From assembly GCA_963766995.1 (NCBI GenBank), contig CAVYCE010000003.1:868001-932000 (forward strand): a stretch of DNA of 64,000 nucleotides. The letters are read 5' to 3'. The notes under the pieces are model-generated. The model saw nothing but the letters and a program-made list of their open reading frames with translations. It did no database searches and was not told where the DNA came from. Position 1 is the first letter of the stretch, and every line of letters begins with the position of its first letter. The translations under genes were made by a program, and so were the position numbers. This DNA comes from Bog-473 sp963766995. GTDB lineage: Bacteria; Actinomycetota; Acidimicrobiia; Acidimicrobiales; RAAP-2. Shown one piece after another: positions 26,535-36,091 of the stretch.

Positions 26535-28163
26535 GTGACCAACCGTGAGGAATGGGATCGGGCCTACGCCGCCTCCCCTCGCCGTCCCCATGTGGGCACC
26601 ACCATGTCAGGCGTCGAAGTCGACCCGGTCTACGGCGACGACAACGGGCCCTTTCCGGGGCAATTCCCCTACACCAGGGGCCCTTACGCCTCCATGTACC
26701 GCTCCCGACTCTGGACCATGCGCATGTTCGCCGGATTTGGCACGGCCGAGGACACCAATGCCCGGTTCCATGAGCTATTGCGTTCGGGCGGCACCGGGCT
26801 CTCCACGGCCTTCGACCTGCCTACCTTGATGGGCCGTGACTCCGACGATCCCGACTCGCTGGGCGAAGTAGGCAAGGCGGGGGTCGCCGTCGACACCCTG
26901 GCCGATATGGAGGATCTGTTCGCCGGTATCAACTTGGCCGACGTATCGACCTCCATGACGATCAACTCACCGGCATTGGTCATCATGGCGATGTACTTGG
27001 CCGTCGCCGAGAAGGGTGGCATCCCCCACTCGGCCCTGAGCGGCACGCTGCAGAACGACATCCTCAAGGAGTATCAAGCGCAGAAGGAGTTCGTGTTCCC
27101 ACCGCGCCCCTCCATGCGGCTGGTGACCGATCTCATGCGCTACTGCGCTACCAAGATGCCCCGCTGGCATCCCGTCTCTATTTCCGGCTACCACATCCGC
27201 GAAGCCGGCTCGACGGCCGTCGAGGAGCTGGCCTTCACGTTGGCCAACGGGTTCGCCTATGTCGAAGCTGCGTTGGCCGCCGGCCTGGATGTCGACGACT
27301 TTGCTCCCCGCCTGTCCTTCTTCTTCAATGCACACATCGACTTCTTCGAAGAGATTGGCAAGTACAGAGCCGCCCGCCGCATTTGGGCCAGGGTGATGCA
27401 CGATCGCTACGGAGCGCGCTTGGATCGCTCGCTGCAGCTCCGATTCCACACCCAGACCGCCGGAGTATCGCTCACCGCTCAACAGCCCGAAGTCAACATC
27501 GCCCGTGTGGCCATTGAGGCCTTGGCCGGCGTGCTGGGCGGCACGCAGAGCCTCCACACCGACTCCTTCGATGAGGCCCTCGCCCTGCCCACCGAACGGG
27601 CGGCGCGCATTGCCCTACGGACCCAACAGGTCATCGCCCACGAGACCGGGGTCACCGATGTGGCCGACCCGCTGGGGGGCTCGCACTTTGTGGAGTGGAT
27701 GACCGACGAGATGGAGCGACGAGCCGAGGAGATCTTCTCCTACCTGGACGAGCTCGGGGGCGGCTCCATGCTCGAGGGCGTCTATGCCGCCATCGACAGC
27801 GGCTGGTTCTGCGAGCGCATCGCCGACTCGGCTCATGACTTCGAACACCGGGTCAACGAAGGGAAGCGGGTGGTGGTCGGCGTCAGCGACTTCACCGACG
27901 GCGACGATGGTAAGCACGACATCCTCTACATCGGCGGCGACGTCGAGGACCTCCAGCGCAAACGACTGGCCGATGTGAAGCGAGCCCGCAACACACAAGC
28001 CGTTGATGACGCGTTGGCTCGAGTGTGCCTCGAGGCGGCGAGCCCCGAGATCAACCTCATTCCTGCCGTGCTCGAGGCGGTACGGACCTACGCCACTGTG
28101 GGCGAACTCATGAATGCGCTGGGTTCAGTCTTCGGAACTTGGACCGAGAAGACGACCATTTAG
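26535..28163 (+). CDS. Coenzyme B12-dependent acyl-CoA mutase, large (catalytic) subunit
   Basis: The 542-residue product is a methylmalonyl-CoA mutase-type TIM-barrel subunit. It has PYTRGPYASMYRSRLWTMRMFAGFGTAEDTN, GLSTAFDLPTLMGRDSDD, GTLQNDILKEY, SISGYHIREAGSTAVEELAFTL, RFHTQTAGVSLTAQQPEVN and GGTQSLHTDSFDEALALPTE. It ends at the barrel without the DxHxxG B12-binding domain, so a separate small subunit is needed. Aligned by eye to P. shermanii MutB, the pocket tyrosine is kept (Y51) but the arginine that binds the carboxylate is Gln183. That favours an isobutyryl-CoA/2-hydroxyacyl-CoA or ethylmalonyl-type substrate over methylmalonyl-CoA (inference). GTG at 26535 is chosen; longer frames upstream are noise. 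Confidence 0.85.
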   Translation: MTNREEWDRAYAASPRRPHVGTTMSGVEVDPVYGDDNGPFPGQFPYTRGPYASMYRSRLWTMRMFAGFGTAEDTNARFHELLRSGGTGLSTAFDLPTLMGRDSDDPDSLGEVGKAGVAVDTLADMEDLFAGINLADVSTSMTINSPALVIMAMYLAVAEKGGIPHSALSGTLQNDILKEYQAQKEFVFPPRPSMRLVTDLMRYCATKMPRWHPVSISGYHIREAGSTAVEELAFTLANGFAYVEAALAAGLDVDDFAPRLSFFFNAHIDFFEEIGKYRAARRIWARVMHDRYGARLDRSLQLRFHTQTAGVSLTAQQPEVNIARVAIEALAGVLGGTQSLHTDSFDEALALPTERAARIALRTQQVIAHETGVTDVADPLGGSHFVEWMTDEMERRAEEIFSYLDELGGGSMLEGVYAAIDSGWFCERIADSAHDFEHRVNEGKRVVVGVSDFTDGDDGKHDILYIGGDVEDLQRKRLADVKRARNTQAVDDALARVCLEAASPEINLIPAVLEAVRTYATVGELMNALGSVFGTWTEKTTI

Positions 28164-28167
28164 CTAC

Positions 28168-28977
28168 TTAGTGGGGCAACCCGACCAGCCCACCCAGAAC
28201 GAACAATCCGGCGGCCAGTACGCCGAGCACCTGCAGCTGGCGGTCGCTCAGCACCAACTCCTCAGGGCTGCCACCATGCCCGTGCTCCACCAGGAGTGCG
28301 TAGCGCATGACCATCACCACCGCCGGGATCATGGAGAGCTCAAAGCACAGATCAGGCGTCGACGCCATTTTGGTGCGCTCAATAGTCCACCAGCAATACA
28401 TCAGGACGGTGGCGGTAGCGGACAGGTAAAACATCGCCCTCAGGTAGGGCTCGGTGTACATGCTCAGCGTTGGGCAGTGGGTACCGCGGTCCTGACCCAG
28501 CGAGCGGTACTCAGCAAAGCGCTTGCCCACCACCATGAAGAGCGCACCGAAGCCGGTAGTCAGCAACATGGCGTGCGGGATAGCAGCATGGGTGGCCTCG
28601 GCGCCGGCCAATACCCGGATCAGGAAGAAGGAAGCTACGGCGGCCATGCAGATGACTTCTTCGTTCTTGAGCCACAGCAAGTAGGCCAACGAGAGTGCCA
28701 CGTAGGCACCGAGGATCTCGCACAAATGCACTCCGCCGGCCAGGTAGCCGACCATCGTCCCGGCAATGGCCAGCAGCACCGATTCGACCATGGCCATCAA
28801 GAGGCTCAGCTCACCCACGGCAATCGGACGGAAGCGCTTCTTGGGATGGACGCGGTCGGCCTCGGCGTCGCGGGCGTCGTTGATCAGATAGGTGGCGCTG
28901 GCCATGAGCGACATGGCCACGAAGCACAGGGCCACCCGACCAATCACCGAGGCGTGGAGCACCTGACCGGCACCCAC
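28168..28977 (-). pseudogene. UbiA-family prenyltransferase (DPPR synthase-like), N-terminal motif missing
   Basis: The readable product matches decaprenyl-phosphate phosphoribosyltransferase (mycobacterial UbiA, Rv3806c type). It has the first Asp-rich motif YLINDARDAEADRVHPKKRFRPIAVG, GALFMVVGKRFAEY, and SMYTEPYLRAMFYLSATATVLMYCWWTIER. It ends ELVLSDRQLQVLGVLAAGLF. That enzyme loads phosphoribose onto polyprenyl phosphate for arabinose-donor synthesis. The expected first helix with RPRQWVKN is absent in frame. Another frame just upstream reads VLQHVRNQWV, ending exactly where this frame begins, as if about 40 bp had been lost. GTG at 28977 would give 270 residues. It may be a damaged gene or an assembly error. 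It lies 55 bp after the Mce-associated gene. Confidence 0.6.
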
Positions 28978-29032
28978 TGGTTGCGAACGTGTTGCAGCAC
29001 GCCGCGATGAAACCGCACCTTTGGTGCAGTCG

Positions 29033-29674
29033 TTACTGCCCTGGAACGGTGGAACCGGCCGATCCCGACGCCGATCCCGCGCTGGCCGGATTGGCGCCTT
29101 CAAGCACGGTGACGTTGGAGATCTTCCAGGTGCCGCCCACCTGCTGCAGATTGAGCAGAATACGCAGCACATCGGCCTGGGGCGTGGTGATCTTGCTGTT
29201 TACGTAGAGCTGATCGACCACGCCATAGACGGTGGCCGCATCGCCGGTGAGAGATTGCACGTAGACGGCGCGGATCTGGCCTCGCGAATCGGCCAGCGCC
29301 TTCTCAAGTTCAACTCGAATGGCGGAGTTGAAGAATTTCTGCGCCTGGCTGGCGAACGATCCGGTAGCCATGGCTGTCACCGATGAGAAATCCTGATCCA
29401 CCGTCTTGGCATTGAAGTTGGTCAGATCGGTCAAAAAGGTGCGGGCTGAGCTCAACACGGCCGGGTCCTGCTGGCTACTCCCGCTTCCACTCCCGGCATA
29501 CAGCAAGCCGAAGACCAAGGTGCCAACGACACCGAGTACCGCCACGGCGGAGAGGGCGAGGAGGCGGTTGCGTATGGGGTCGCCCGCCGCCTGATCCTTC
29601 TGGCGAACCGCGGGGGGCGGCGTCTCAGCCTCGTCGGATGGCGCGGCACCAACCACCTTCACGCCGCTGTCCAT
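29033..29674 (-). CDS. Mce-associated membrane protein (Mam-like)
   Basis: The 213-residue product has a cytosolic Pro/Asp-rich N-terminus and one transmembrane helix (about 36-60, LLALSAVAVLGVVGTLVFGLLYAG). The extracytoplasmic NTF2-like domain has SSARTFLTDLTNFNAKTVDQDF, AVYVQSLTGDAATVYGVVDQLY and GGTWKISNVTVLEG. This is the pattern of Mce-associated proteins that stabilise the mycobacterial Mce importers. ATG at 29674 has GAGGAG upstream. It follows mceF by 103 bp and is the last full gene of the mce operon. Confidence 0.82.
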   Translation of the reverse strand: MDSGVKVVGAAPSDEAETPPPAVRQKDQAAGDPIRNRLLALSAVAVLGVVGTLVFGLLYAGSGSGSSQQDPAVLSSARTFLTDLTNFNAKTVDQDFSSVTAMATGSFASQAQKFFNSAIRVELEKALADSRGQIRAVYVQSLTGDAATVYGVVDQLYVNSKITTPQADVLRILLNLQQVGGTWKISNVTVLEGANPASAGSASGSAGSTVPGQ

Positions 29675-29777
29675 GTGATTCTCCTCACTTCTTTGTCGTC
29701 ATCGCACACGCGCCCACAGGCGCTGCGCATGCTGGTTCTCGAGAGTTTCGCATGATCGCCCTGCCAGACGGCACCAC

Positions 29778-31106
29778 CTAGGCCCGGCGGCGAACCCTCC
29801 GGCGAGATGGACGCGCCCCCCAGAGGAGCAGCAGGGCGGGCACGATCACGATGCCTAGGCCCAACAGCGACCACTGGCTCGTGCCGCTGGTCTGGAAGGC
29901 CGTGCCGGACAAGGTGGCCTGTGGGGCGGCCCCACCGAGTTCTACGTCGGCGTCCTGGGCCGTGGCCGGCACCACCTTGCTGCCGGTGGCCGGGGCAAAG
30001 CCGGTCTGGGCGGCCGCGCCGACGCCATTGCCGTATGCAGTGGTGCAGCCGGCGCCGGGCAACACGTCGGGCACCACGTTGTTCTGGGCATAGGCCTGGG
30101 CCGCTGGTGCCAATACCGGGGGAATGATCAGGCGAGTGCGCAGGAAGACCTGCTGGCGCGGTGCCTGCCCCTGCACGGTCGGTTTGGCTGTGCCGGCCAC
30201 CGCTATGTGATCGACAGCGCCGAAGAAGTACTGATTGAAGGCCAGCCCCTCGGACAAGTTCTTGAGATTGGTGGGTTGGGCCACATTGCTGACAATGGCG
30301 GCAGCGTCATGGAGCACACAACCGAGGTTGGCTGACTGCGACGTCACCAGATCGTTGACCTGGCCGAAGGCATTGGCTCCCTCAGTGAATAGCGTTGGCA
30401 AATTGTTCTTCTGGTCCACCAACACCTGCACCAGTGCCGCCGTGTTGGCCAAGTCAGACCTGAGTTCCGGCGACACCGACGTAATGGCGTTGAGGGCGGG
30501 AGGTGCATTGGCCAGCAATTCGGTGAACTGCTTCTCGTACCCCACGAACTCCTTGGAGAACTGCGTGCCCGCGGTAATGATGGTGCGCAGGTCGCCGGAA
30601 CGACCCTGCAGCGCGGTGGCCAGCTCGGTGATGAGCTGGTTCAGCGCTCCGGGAGGAATGGCCTCCAAGAACTTGGTGGCCGACGCCACGACCGCTCCGA
30701 CGTCGGCCGGAATCTGGTTGGGTGCGGCAGGGACGTTGGCCCCGGTTCGCAGCGGCGCGGCCGTTCCTGCTCTCGTGGGCACCAGGTTCACCACCTGCTC
30801 GCCGAGATCGTTGGCGATCTGCACCGATGACTGCACGTCGCTGGGGACCGTGGTCCCAGGGTTGATGCTCATGGTGATTTTGGTGCCCGTCGATGTCAGT
30901 GCCGTCTTGGCCACGGTGCCTACCGGCACACCGTTGAGCTCGACGGTGAAGTTTTGATACAAGCCTGAGGCATCAGGGAATTCGGTGGTCAGCATGGTGG
31001 GGCTCCGCAAGGGATTGCCGAGCAAATTGACCACGCCGTACGTCACCAGGCCGAAGCTGACAAGGAAGAAGGCGATGAGATTGATGACGAGTCGGCGACC
31101 GATCAT
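29778..31106 (-). CDS. Mce family protein MceF
   Basis: The 442-residue product has an N-terminal anchor (LVINLIAFFLVSFGLVTYGVV) and one MlaD/MCE domain (about 40-120: DASGLYQNFTVELNGVPVGTV, DLGEQVVNLVP). A long helical needle domain and a C-terminal hydrophobic segment (LLGLGIVIVPALLLLWGA) with basic end follow. In Mce complexes six such chains form a periplasmic-side tunnel for lipids. ATG at 31106 overlaps the mceE stop (ATGA); the C-terminal second hydrophobic helix is a feature of MceF-position proteins. Sixth of the six mce genes. Confidence 0.9.
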   Translation of the reverse strand: MIGRRLVINLIAFFLVSFGLVTYGVVNLLGNPLRSPTMLTTEFPDASGLYQNFTVELNGVPVGTVAKTALTSTGTKITMSINPGTTVPSDVQSSVQIANDLGEQVVNLVPTRAGTAAPLRTGANVPAAPNQIPADVGAVVASATKFLEAIPPGALNQLITELATALQGRSGDLRTIITAGTQFSKEFVGYEKQFTELLANAPPALNAITSVSPELRSDLANTAALVQVLVDQKNNLPTLFTEGANAFGQVNDLVTSQSANLGCVLHDAAAIVSNVAQPTNLKNLSEGLAFNQYFFGAVDHIAVAGTAKPTVQGQAPRQQVFLRTRLIIPPVLAPAAQAYAQNNVVPDVLPGAGCTTAYGNGVGAAAQTGFAPATGSKVVPATAQDADVELGGAAPQATLSGTAFQTSGTSQWSLLGLGIVIVPALLLLWGARPSRRRVRRRA

Positions 31107-32116
31107 TGGCCCGACCCCGTATTGGCACAAGAGAAGGCCGGCGAGTTGTCGTCCTCTCCCCCACCGGGAATACCGCAGACGATGATGTTCTCGTACAGCT
31201 GCACGTAGCCATTGCGAACGCCCGAAGGCAGCGCGGTGTTGGCCACGGGTATCTCTTGAAGGAGGCCGGCCAGGTCGGACTGGTGTTGGCTGACCTGACT
31301 GCTGACGGCCTCGAGCGTCTGGAGCTGGCGCGTGATCTGAGGGAAGTAGGTCTCGAGAATGCTTCGCCCCTGGACCGACAGGTTGTTGAGCGACTGCAAG
31401 AGGGACTCAAACTGGGTGGAGTTCTGAGCCAGGATGGCCACCGTCTTTGACAACGTGGTCAGAGCGTCGGCGTTGCTCGAACTCGAAGGGGCCAGCGTGG
31501 CCGACAGCTGGTTGAGCCCATTGACCGCTTGGGTGATTTCGCTTGTGTGCTGCGCGTACCCGTTGGTCACGGTGGCCAAATCATTCAAGAACGACTTGAG
31601 TGAAGCCTCCTGCCCGGTGAACCCCTCACCCCCGGCCAGAATGACCTGCTCGAGCTCGGTATCCGAAATGGCACCGAACACATCGGAACCGGCCTGGACG
31701 AATTGCTCAACGTCGGGCACCAATGAGGTGTGCCTGATGGTGGCCCCGTTGGCCAGCTGCGGCGTCTTGAGAGCGCCTGCACCGGTCTCCCCCTTGGGTA
31801 CCGTGAGCTCCACGTACTGATCACCGAGGATGGTCGTGCGGGCGATGGCGGCGCTGACGTCGGCCGGGATACGCACGCCGGATGTCAGATTGATGGTGAT
31901 CCGAGCCCGGTCACCGTCCAGCTCGATGTTGCTGACCGAGCCCACGGGCACACCGGCCAACTGCACCTGAGCCCCGTTGGCCAGGTCGCCGACATCGCTG
32001 AACACAGCGTTGGCCGTCCGTTGTGCTCCCGACCCTGACATCCCGCAACTGGCCAAGCCGATCACCAACGCCAAGGCGCCCGGCACCAAGAGGCAGCGGC
32101 GCAGGCGCGGCGTCAC
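31103..32116 (-). CDS. Mce family lipoprotein MceE
   Basis: The 337-residue product has a signal peptide with the lipobox GLASC (LALVIGLASCG), so it is the lipoprotein member (LprN-like, MceE position). An MCE domain follows (FSDVGDLANGAQVQLAGVPVGSV, TILGDQYVELTVPKG), then the coiled-coil needle region. GTG at 32116 overlaps the mceD TGA stop as GTGA and is preferred to ATG at 32143, which would overlap mceD by 31 bp. It is co-translated with mceF. Confidence 0.9.
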   Translation of the reverse strand: MTPRLRRCLLVPGALALVIGLASCGMSGSGAQRTANAVFSDVGDLANGAQVQLAGVPVGSVSNIELDGDRARITINLTSGVRIPADVSAAIARTTILGDQYVELTVPKGETGAGALKTPQLANGATIRHTSLVPDVEQFVQAGSDVFGAISDTELEQVILAGGEGFTGQEASLKSFLNDLATVTNGYAQHTSEITQAVNGLNQLSATLAPSSSSNADALTTLSKTVAILAQNSTQFESLLQSLNNLSVQGRSILETYFPQITRQLQTLEAVSSQVSQHQSDLAGLLQEIPVANTALPSGVRNGYVQLYENIIVCGIPGGGEDDNSPAFSCANTGSGQ

Positions 32117-33699
32117 AGCCAGCTCCCGAGGTCGTGCATCCACTGCGACACCAGTCCTCGGTGGTGGACCGAGGACTTGTGCGTGCTGGGCAGCGGCCCC
32201 AGAAGTTTGGCGGCAGGAGCGGTCAGCGACGGTCCAGCATTGGAAGTCAATGAGACCTTGGCCTCTTTCTGCGTCGCTGGTGTCTCCGTCTTTGACAGCA
32301 ACCCGCCCAGCACTCCGCTGCTCTTCGAAGTAGAGGACGATCCCGCCTTACATCCCAGCAACGTCGTCAACGTGGTGCACGACGATTTGCCGGGTGCGTT
32401 CTTGGTCGGCGTGGTGGTGGTTGTGGTCGATGATGCGGGCGGTGAGTTGGGTGCGCCAGGGCTGCTGTTGGCTGCCCCGCCCGACCCATCCTCAATGTCG
32501 AGGATCTGGTCCAGACCGGTCTGCAACACAGCACCGCTCGTTGCCGTACTGGCGCTGTTGTTCAGAGTGTTGATGATGTTCGGAATGGTGCCCAGAAGGC
32601 TGTTAAAGAAGCTGGAGGACGGGTTGCCGCACAAATTGAGTGTTGATAACTCAGTCGACGTGAGACCCGACGAGTGATTGGCCACAATTCGGCGGCAGAT
32701 CCCGGCCAGACGGTCACGCAGCAGACCCGAGACGTACGCGGTGGTGACTCCGGGTGAGGTGGCAATGTTGAGGTCCAGCCAGTTGTAATTGGGGTCATAG
32801 GCGCGAGCCGCACCTTGGAACAGGTTGTTCCCCTGCTGGAGAATCTCGTCCACCGAATTAAGGTTGCGGTCGAGGGTGCGACCCACCGTCGTCACCGTGC
32901 CCACGTCGGCCTCAAGGGGCTTGAGGTTGGGGGTCAGCACTCCGACCAGCGCGGAGCTGGCGCCAGTGAGTTGCGTCAGCGCGTCATTGAGTTGCCCCGA
33001 GTGCTGGGCGATCACTCCAGAAACGGTGTCGTATTCGCTCACCAACTGCTCAATCTGCGAGGTGTCGTCGTCCAGCGTGCCGGTGAGCTGGGCCAGCGTG
33101 CCGTTGAGCTGGCCCAAGTCGTCGCCCTTGTCGGCCAAGAGTTGAATGGTGCCGGCAGCGTTCTGAATGAGCTTGTTGAGCGCAGCGCCTTGCCCGTCGA
33201 GGTCCTGGGCCAGATTGGTCACCAGGCTGCCCACAGCGTGAGGATTGACGGCATTGAGCGTGCGCTGCACCTCTTTCAACACCTCGTCGGTGGAGATGGG
33301 CACTGTGGTGCGCGACAGAGGGATGGTGGCTCCATGGGCCAGCAATGCCCCGCCCGTGTACCCGGGGTTGAGATCGACGTCCGGCTGCCCCAGCAACTGT
33401 GGGGCCACGAGTGAGGCCACGGCCTGGGCCGGGATTTTGGTCCCCGAGTTGACCTTGAGTCCCACCAGCACGGTGTCGCCGACGTTCTCCACCGAGTTGA
33501 CCGTGCCGACCTTGACTCCGAGCACATCTACCGCGGCACCCGGGAACAGGCCAGGCGCGCTGCTATAGACGGCCTTGAGTGCATACGTCGAACCACCCGA
33601 GGTGGCGTCGAGTGCCACCACAACCAGGGCGACGAGCACAATGCTGGCCACGACGGCTCGAGCAATGGTCGACTGGGCCAGCGACTTCAGGGCGTCCAT
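32113..33699 (-). CDS. Mce family protein MceD
   Basis: The 528-residue product has a short cytosolic start (MDALKSLAQSTIARAVVASIV), a transmembrane anchor, an MCE domain (SAPGLFPGAAVDVLGVKVGTV, PQLLGQPDVDLNPGY) and a long helical domain. The extended Ser/Thr/Pro-rich C-terminal tail (about 415-528) is longer than in most paralogues here. Long tails are common in MceD-position proteins. ATG at 33699 overlaps the TAA of mceC (TAATG). The 75-codon upstream extension reads through mceC sequence and is rejected. Confidence 0.9.
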   Translation of the reverse strand: MDALKSLAQSTIARAVVASIVLVALVVVALDATSGGSTYALKAVYSSAPGLFPGAAVDVLGVKVGTVNSVENVGDTVLVGLKVNSGTKIPAQAVASLVAPQLLGQPDVDLNPGYTGGALLAHGATIPLSRTTVPISTDEVLKEVQRTLNAVNPHAVGSLVTNLAQDLDGQGAALNKLIQNAAGTIQLLADKGDDLGQLNGTLAQLTGTLDDDTSQIEQLVSEYDTVSGVIAQHSGQLNDALTQLTGASSALVGVLTPNLKPLEADVGTVTTVGRTLDRNLNSVDEILQQGNNLFQGAARAYDPNYNWLDLNIATSPGVTTAYVSGLLRDRLAGICRRIVANHSSGLTSTELSTLNLCGNPSSSFFNSLLGTIPNIINTLNNSASTATSGAVLQTGLDQILDIEDGSGGAANSSPGAPNSPPASSTTTTTTPTKNAPGKSSCTTLTTLLGCKAGSSSTSKSSGVLGGLLSKTETPATQKEAKVSLTSNAGPSLTAPAAKLLGPLPSTHKSSVHHRGLVSQWMHDLGSWL

Positions 33700-34904
33700 T
33701 ATTTCTGCACCACTAGCAGCGGACTGAGGAGTTCCGACAGAGCCCCGATGCCCGAGTTCGGGCTGTCGGAGGATTTGGCCGCCGATCCCTTCGGCGCCTT
33801 GGCCGAGTCCGCCTCCGCCGACGACGGGTTGGAGCCCTCGCCTGGCAGCGGTCCGGTCTGCTCCGCACACGGCAGCGGATCGGGACCCAATACCTCGTTC
33901 AGCACCTGGTCCAGCGTGCCGCACGGGCCGATGACGCCGTAGGTGCTTGTGAGCGATGTGGTGTTGGCGTAGATGTTGGCCCAGTTGACCTCTTGGTTTC
34001 CGGCATACGCGATGGAGGCAAAGCCTTTCAGCGCGCTGCCCAGGTAGCTCACCCCTTCGGCCAGGTCATCTTGGTGCTGGCCCACCACGTTCAGGTCGGT
34101 GTGCAAGCTGGCCAGCAGCGAGTTGAGTGCCGGCGAGTCGGCCGACACCAGGCTGTTGGTCTGAGTCGCCATCTGGTCCACATTGGTAATGAGGTTGGAG
34201 AGGTCGGCGCTGTGCGCAGCTAGGCCCGGTCGACACCGTGTCCAGGTTGTTGACGATGGACACCAGTTCCTGATCACGCGCCGCCAGTGACGATGACAGC
34301 GTGTTGGCCGAGTCGATCAACGCGACACCTGACCGCTGCGCGAGTCCACGGTTGCCGTCAACGCGCCCAGACCAGCGATGATCTGCGCCACTTGCGTTTG
34401 CTTGCCCTTGGTAATGGTGGCCAGCGACGTAATCAGCTTGTTCAGAGCTTTGGCGTTGCTCTTGGACAGCAACTTCTCCGCGTTGTTCTGCAGCTGATAC
34501 AGCTCAGTCGGAACCGAAGTGTTGGTGATGTATGCGCCACTCTGCAGGGGTTCGGACCATCCACTCACCGGATTGAGCGTGACGTCGACCACTCCCAAGA
34601 GGGTCTCCACCTCCACCGCTGCCGTGGTGTCGTGGGGCAACTGCACGGAGTGGCTCACCGACATCACGGCATCGACCGCGTTGCCCTCGACCTTCACCGA
34701 CGTGACGGTGCCCACCTTCACGCCGGCCACCATGACGTCAGTCCCCTTGGCGATGCCGGCCGCGTCAGAGAACCGGGCCGTGACGTCGTAGCCCGAGGCG
34801 AAGACGCTCTTGTTGAGGAAGAGGATGCCCATGATCAGCACCAACATCACGGACACGGCGATCAACCCCACGACCTTGGGCTTACGTTCGGTGAAGGCCT
34901 TCAC
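33699..34904 (-). pseudogene. Mce family protein MceC, interrupted by two compensating frameshifts
   Basis: The first part (34904-34317) encodes the anchor and MCE domain (MKAFTERKPKVVGLIAVSVM, DAAGIAKGTDVMVAGVKVGTV) and stops at TGA 34319-34317 after DSRSGQVSR. The natural continuation LIDSANTLSSSLAARDQELV follows at once in another frame, from TTG at 34320. The original frame resumes near 34220 with LAAHSADLSNLITNVDQM and runs to TAA at 33701-33699. Restoring one base at CG(T)TTG and removing one G from ACCGGGCCTA gives one ordinary Mce protein of about 400 residues. Both points are short homopolymers, so sequencing error is as likely as real gene decay. Start and stop overlap the neighbours as in an intact operon. 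Confidence 0.8.
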
Positions 34905-36091
34905 TTCGAGCCTCCAGTAGAAGAGGTGGAGCTGGAACTGTCACCGCTGATGACGCCCAGCCACTGACTCAGGCTGGACGATGCCACTGAGGAGCTGTTC
35001 TTGCTCGACGCCGAAGGATTGGGAAGTCCCGGCGTAGAGATGCCCGACAACCCACCGGGCAACGGCGGCCCGCCCCCAGGCCCGGATCCGGCCGGAGGAT
35101 TGGTGGACTGGTAGTAGGGGCACACCGTCTGGTTGGCCAGGCAGGTGTAGATGGTCTGCACGGCGAACCATTGACCCCATTGCGAAATCTGGATGTACGG
35201 CGCCAACCCTTGGCCCAGAGTGGACAGGCCGGTGGCCAGCTCCTGCTGGTGATCTTCAATGTCGGCGGCCACTGACTGCAAGTCATCAATGGTGTTGGTG
35301 ATTGTGGTGTGGTTCTGTCCGAGCAAGTTGGCCAGATCAGTGGCCACTTCGGACAGGTTGCCCACCACACTGTCGAGCAACGTGTTCTTGGCTGCTAGTG
35401 ATGAAGACACCGTCTGCAGGTTGTCGACCAGGGAATCGATGTCGCCGCTGCGCGAGGCCAGAGCGGTAAGCACCTGGTTCAAGTTGGTGATGACCGATCC
35501 GACCTGGGAATCGAGTTGCTCGACTGTGGTCGACACGGTTGCCCCACTATTGATGAGCTGATTGATCTGGGCCGTGTCGCCTTCGAGCGCGCCCGATACG
35601 TTCTCCACGAACTCGTTGGCTTCGTGTGGATTGATAGAGGTCAGCAGCGGTCCCAGCGTATTCAAGAAGGTATCGATGCTGGCGTCAGTGACGTCATGGC
35701 TCATCGGGATGGTCGCACCGTGCTTGAGCAGTGGACCTGCCTTGTCGGGAAAGAGTTGGATCTCTTTCTGACCGATCAAGTTCTGCCAGCGCATGCCCAC
35801 GTCGGTGGATTGATGCAGCTTCACTGAGTTGTTGATGCTCATCTGAATGACCGCATGACCGTGCTGCACGGTGATGCTGCCCACCTGGCCCACCGGTACG
35901 CCAGCGATGTTCACCGGGTCGCCGTTGGCCAGCCCCGTGGCGTCAGTGAGCTGCGCGCTCAGGGGGTAGCGGTTGGCGAAGAGCGAAATATTGCCGATCT
36001 TGACGGTGAGGGCAGCCAAGAGAAAGAGGCAAATAAGCGCGAATCCGGCGAACTTCAACGCCGACGACGGGAGGTGGCGAAGGAATCTCAC
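34901..36091 (-). CDS. Mce family protein MceB
   Basis: The 396-residue product has an N-terminal anchor (SALKFAGFALICLFLLAALTV) and an MCE domain (DATGLANGDPVNIAGVPVGQV, NLIGQKEIQLFPDKAG). A long heptad-rich needle domain and a C-terminal part with a cysteine pair (YTCLANQTVCPY) plus Gly/Pro/Ser tail follow. GTG at 36091 overlaps the mceA stop as GTGA, and the stop overlaps the ATG of mceC. Second mce gene of the operon. Confidence 0.9.
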   Translation of the reverse strand: MRFLRHLPSSALKFAGFALICLFLLAALTVKIGNISLFANRYPLSAQLTDATGLANGDPVNIAGVPVGQVGSITVQHGHAVIQMSINNSVKLHQSTDVGMRWQNLIGQKEIQLFPDKAGPLLKHGATIPMSHDVTDASIDTFLNTLGPLLTSINPHEANEFVENVSGALEGDTAQINQLINSGATVSTTVEQLDSQVGSVITNLNQVLTALASRSGDIDSLVDNLQTVSSSLAAKNTLLDSVVGNLSEVATDLANLLGQNHTTITNTIDDLQSVAADIEDHQQELATGLSTLGQGLAPYIQISQWGQWFAVQTIYTCLANQTVCPYYQSTNPPAGSGPGGGPPLPGGLSGISTPGLPNPSASSKNSSSVASSSLSQWLGVISGDSSSSTSSTGGSK

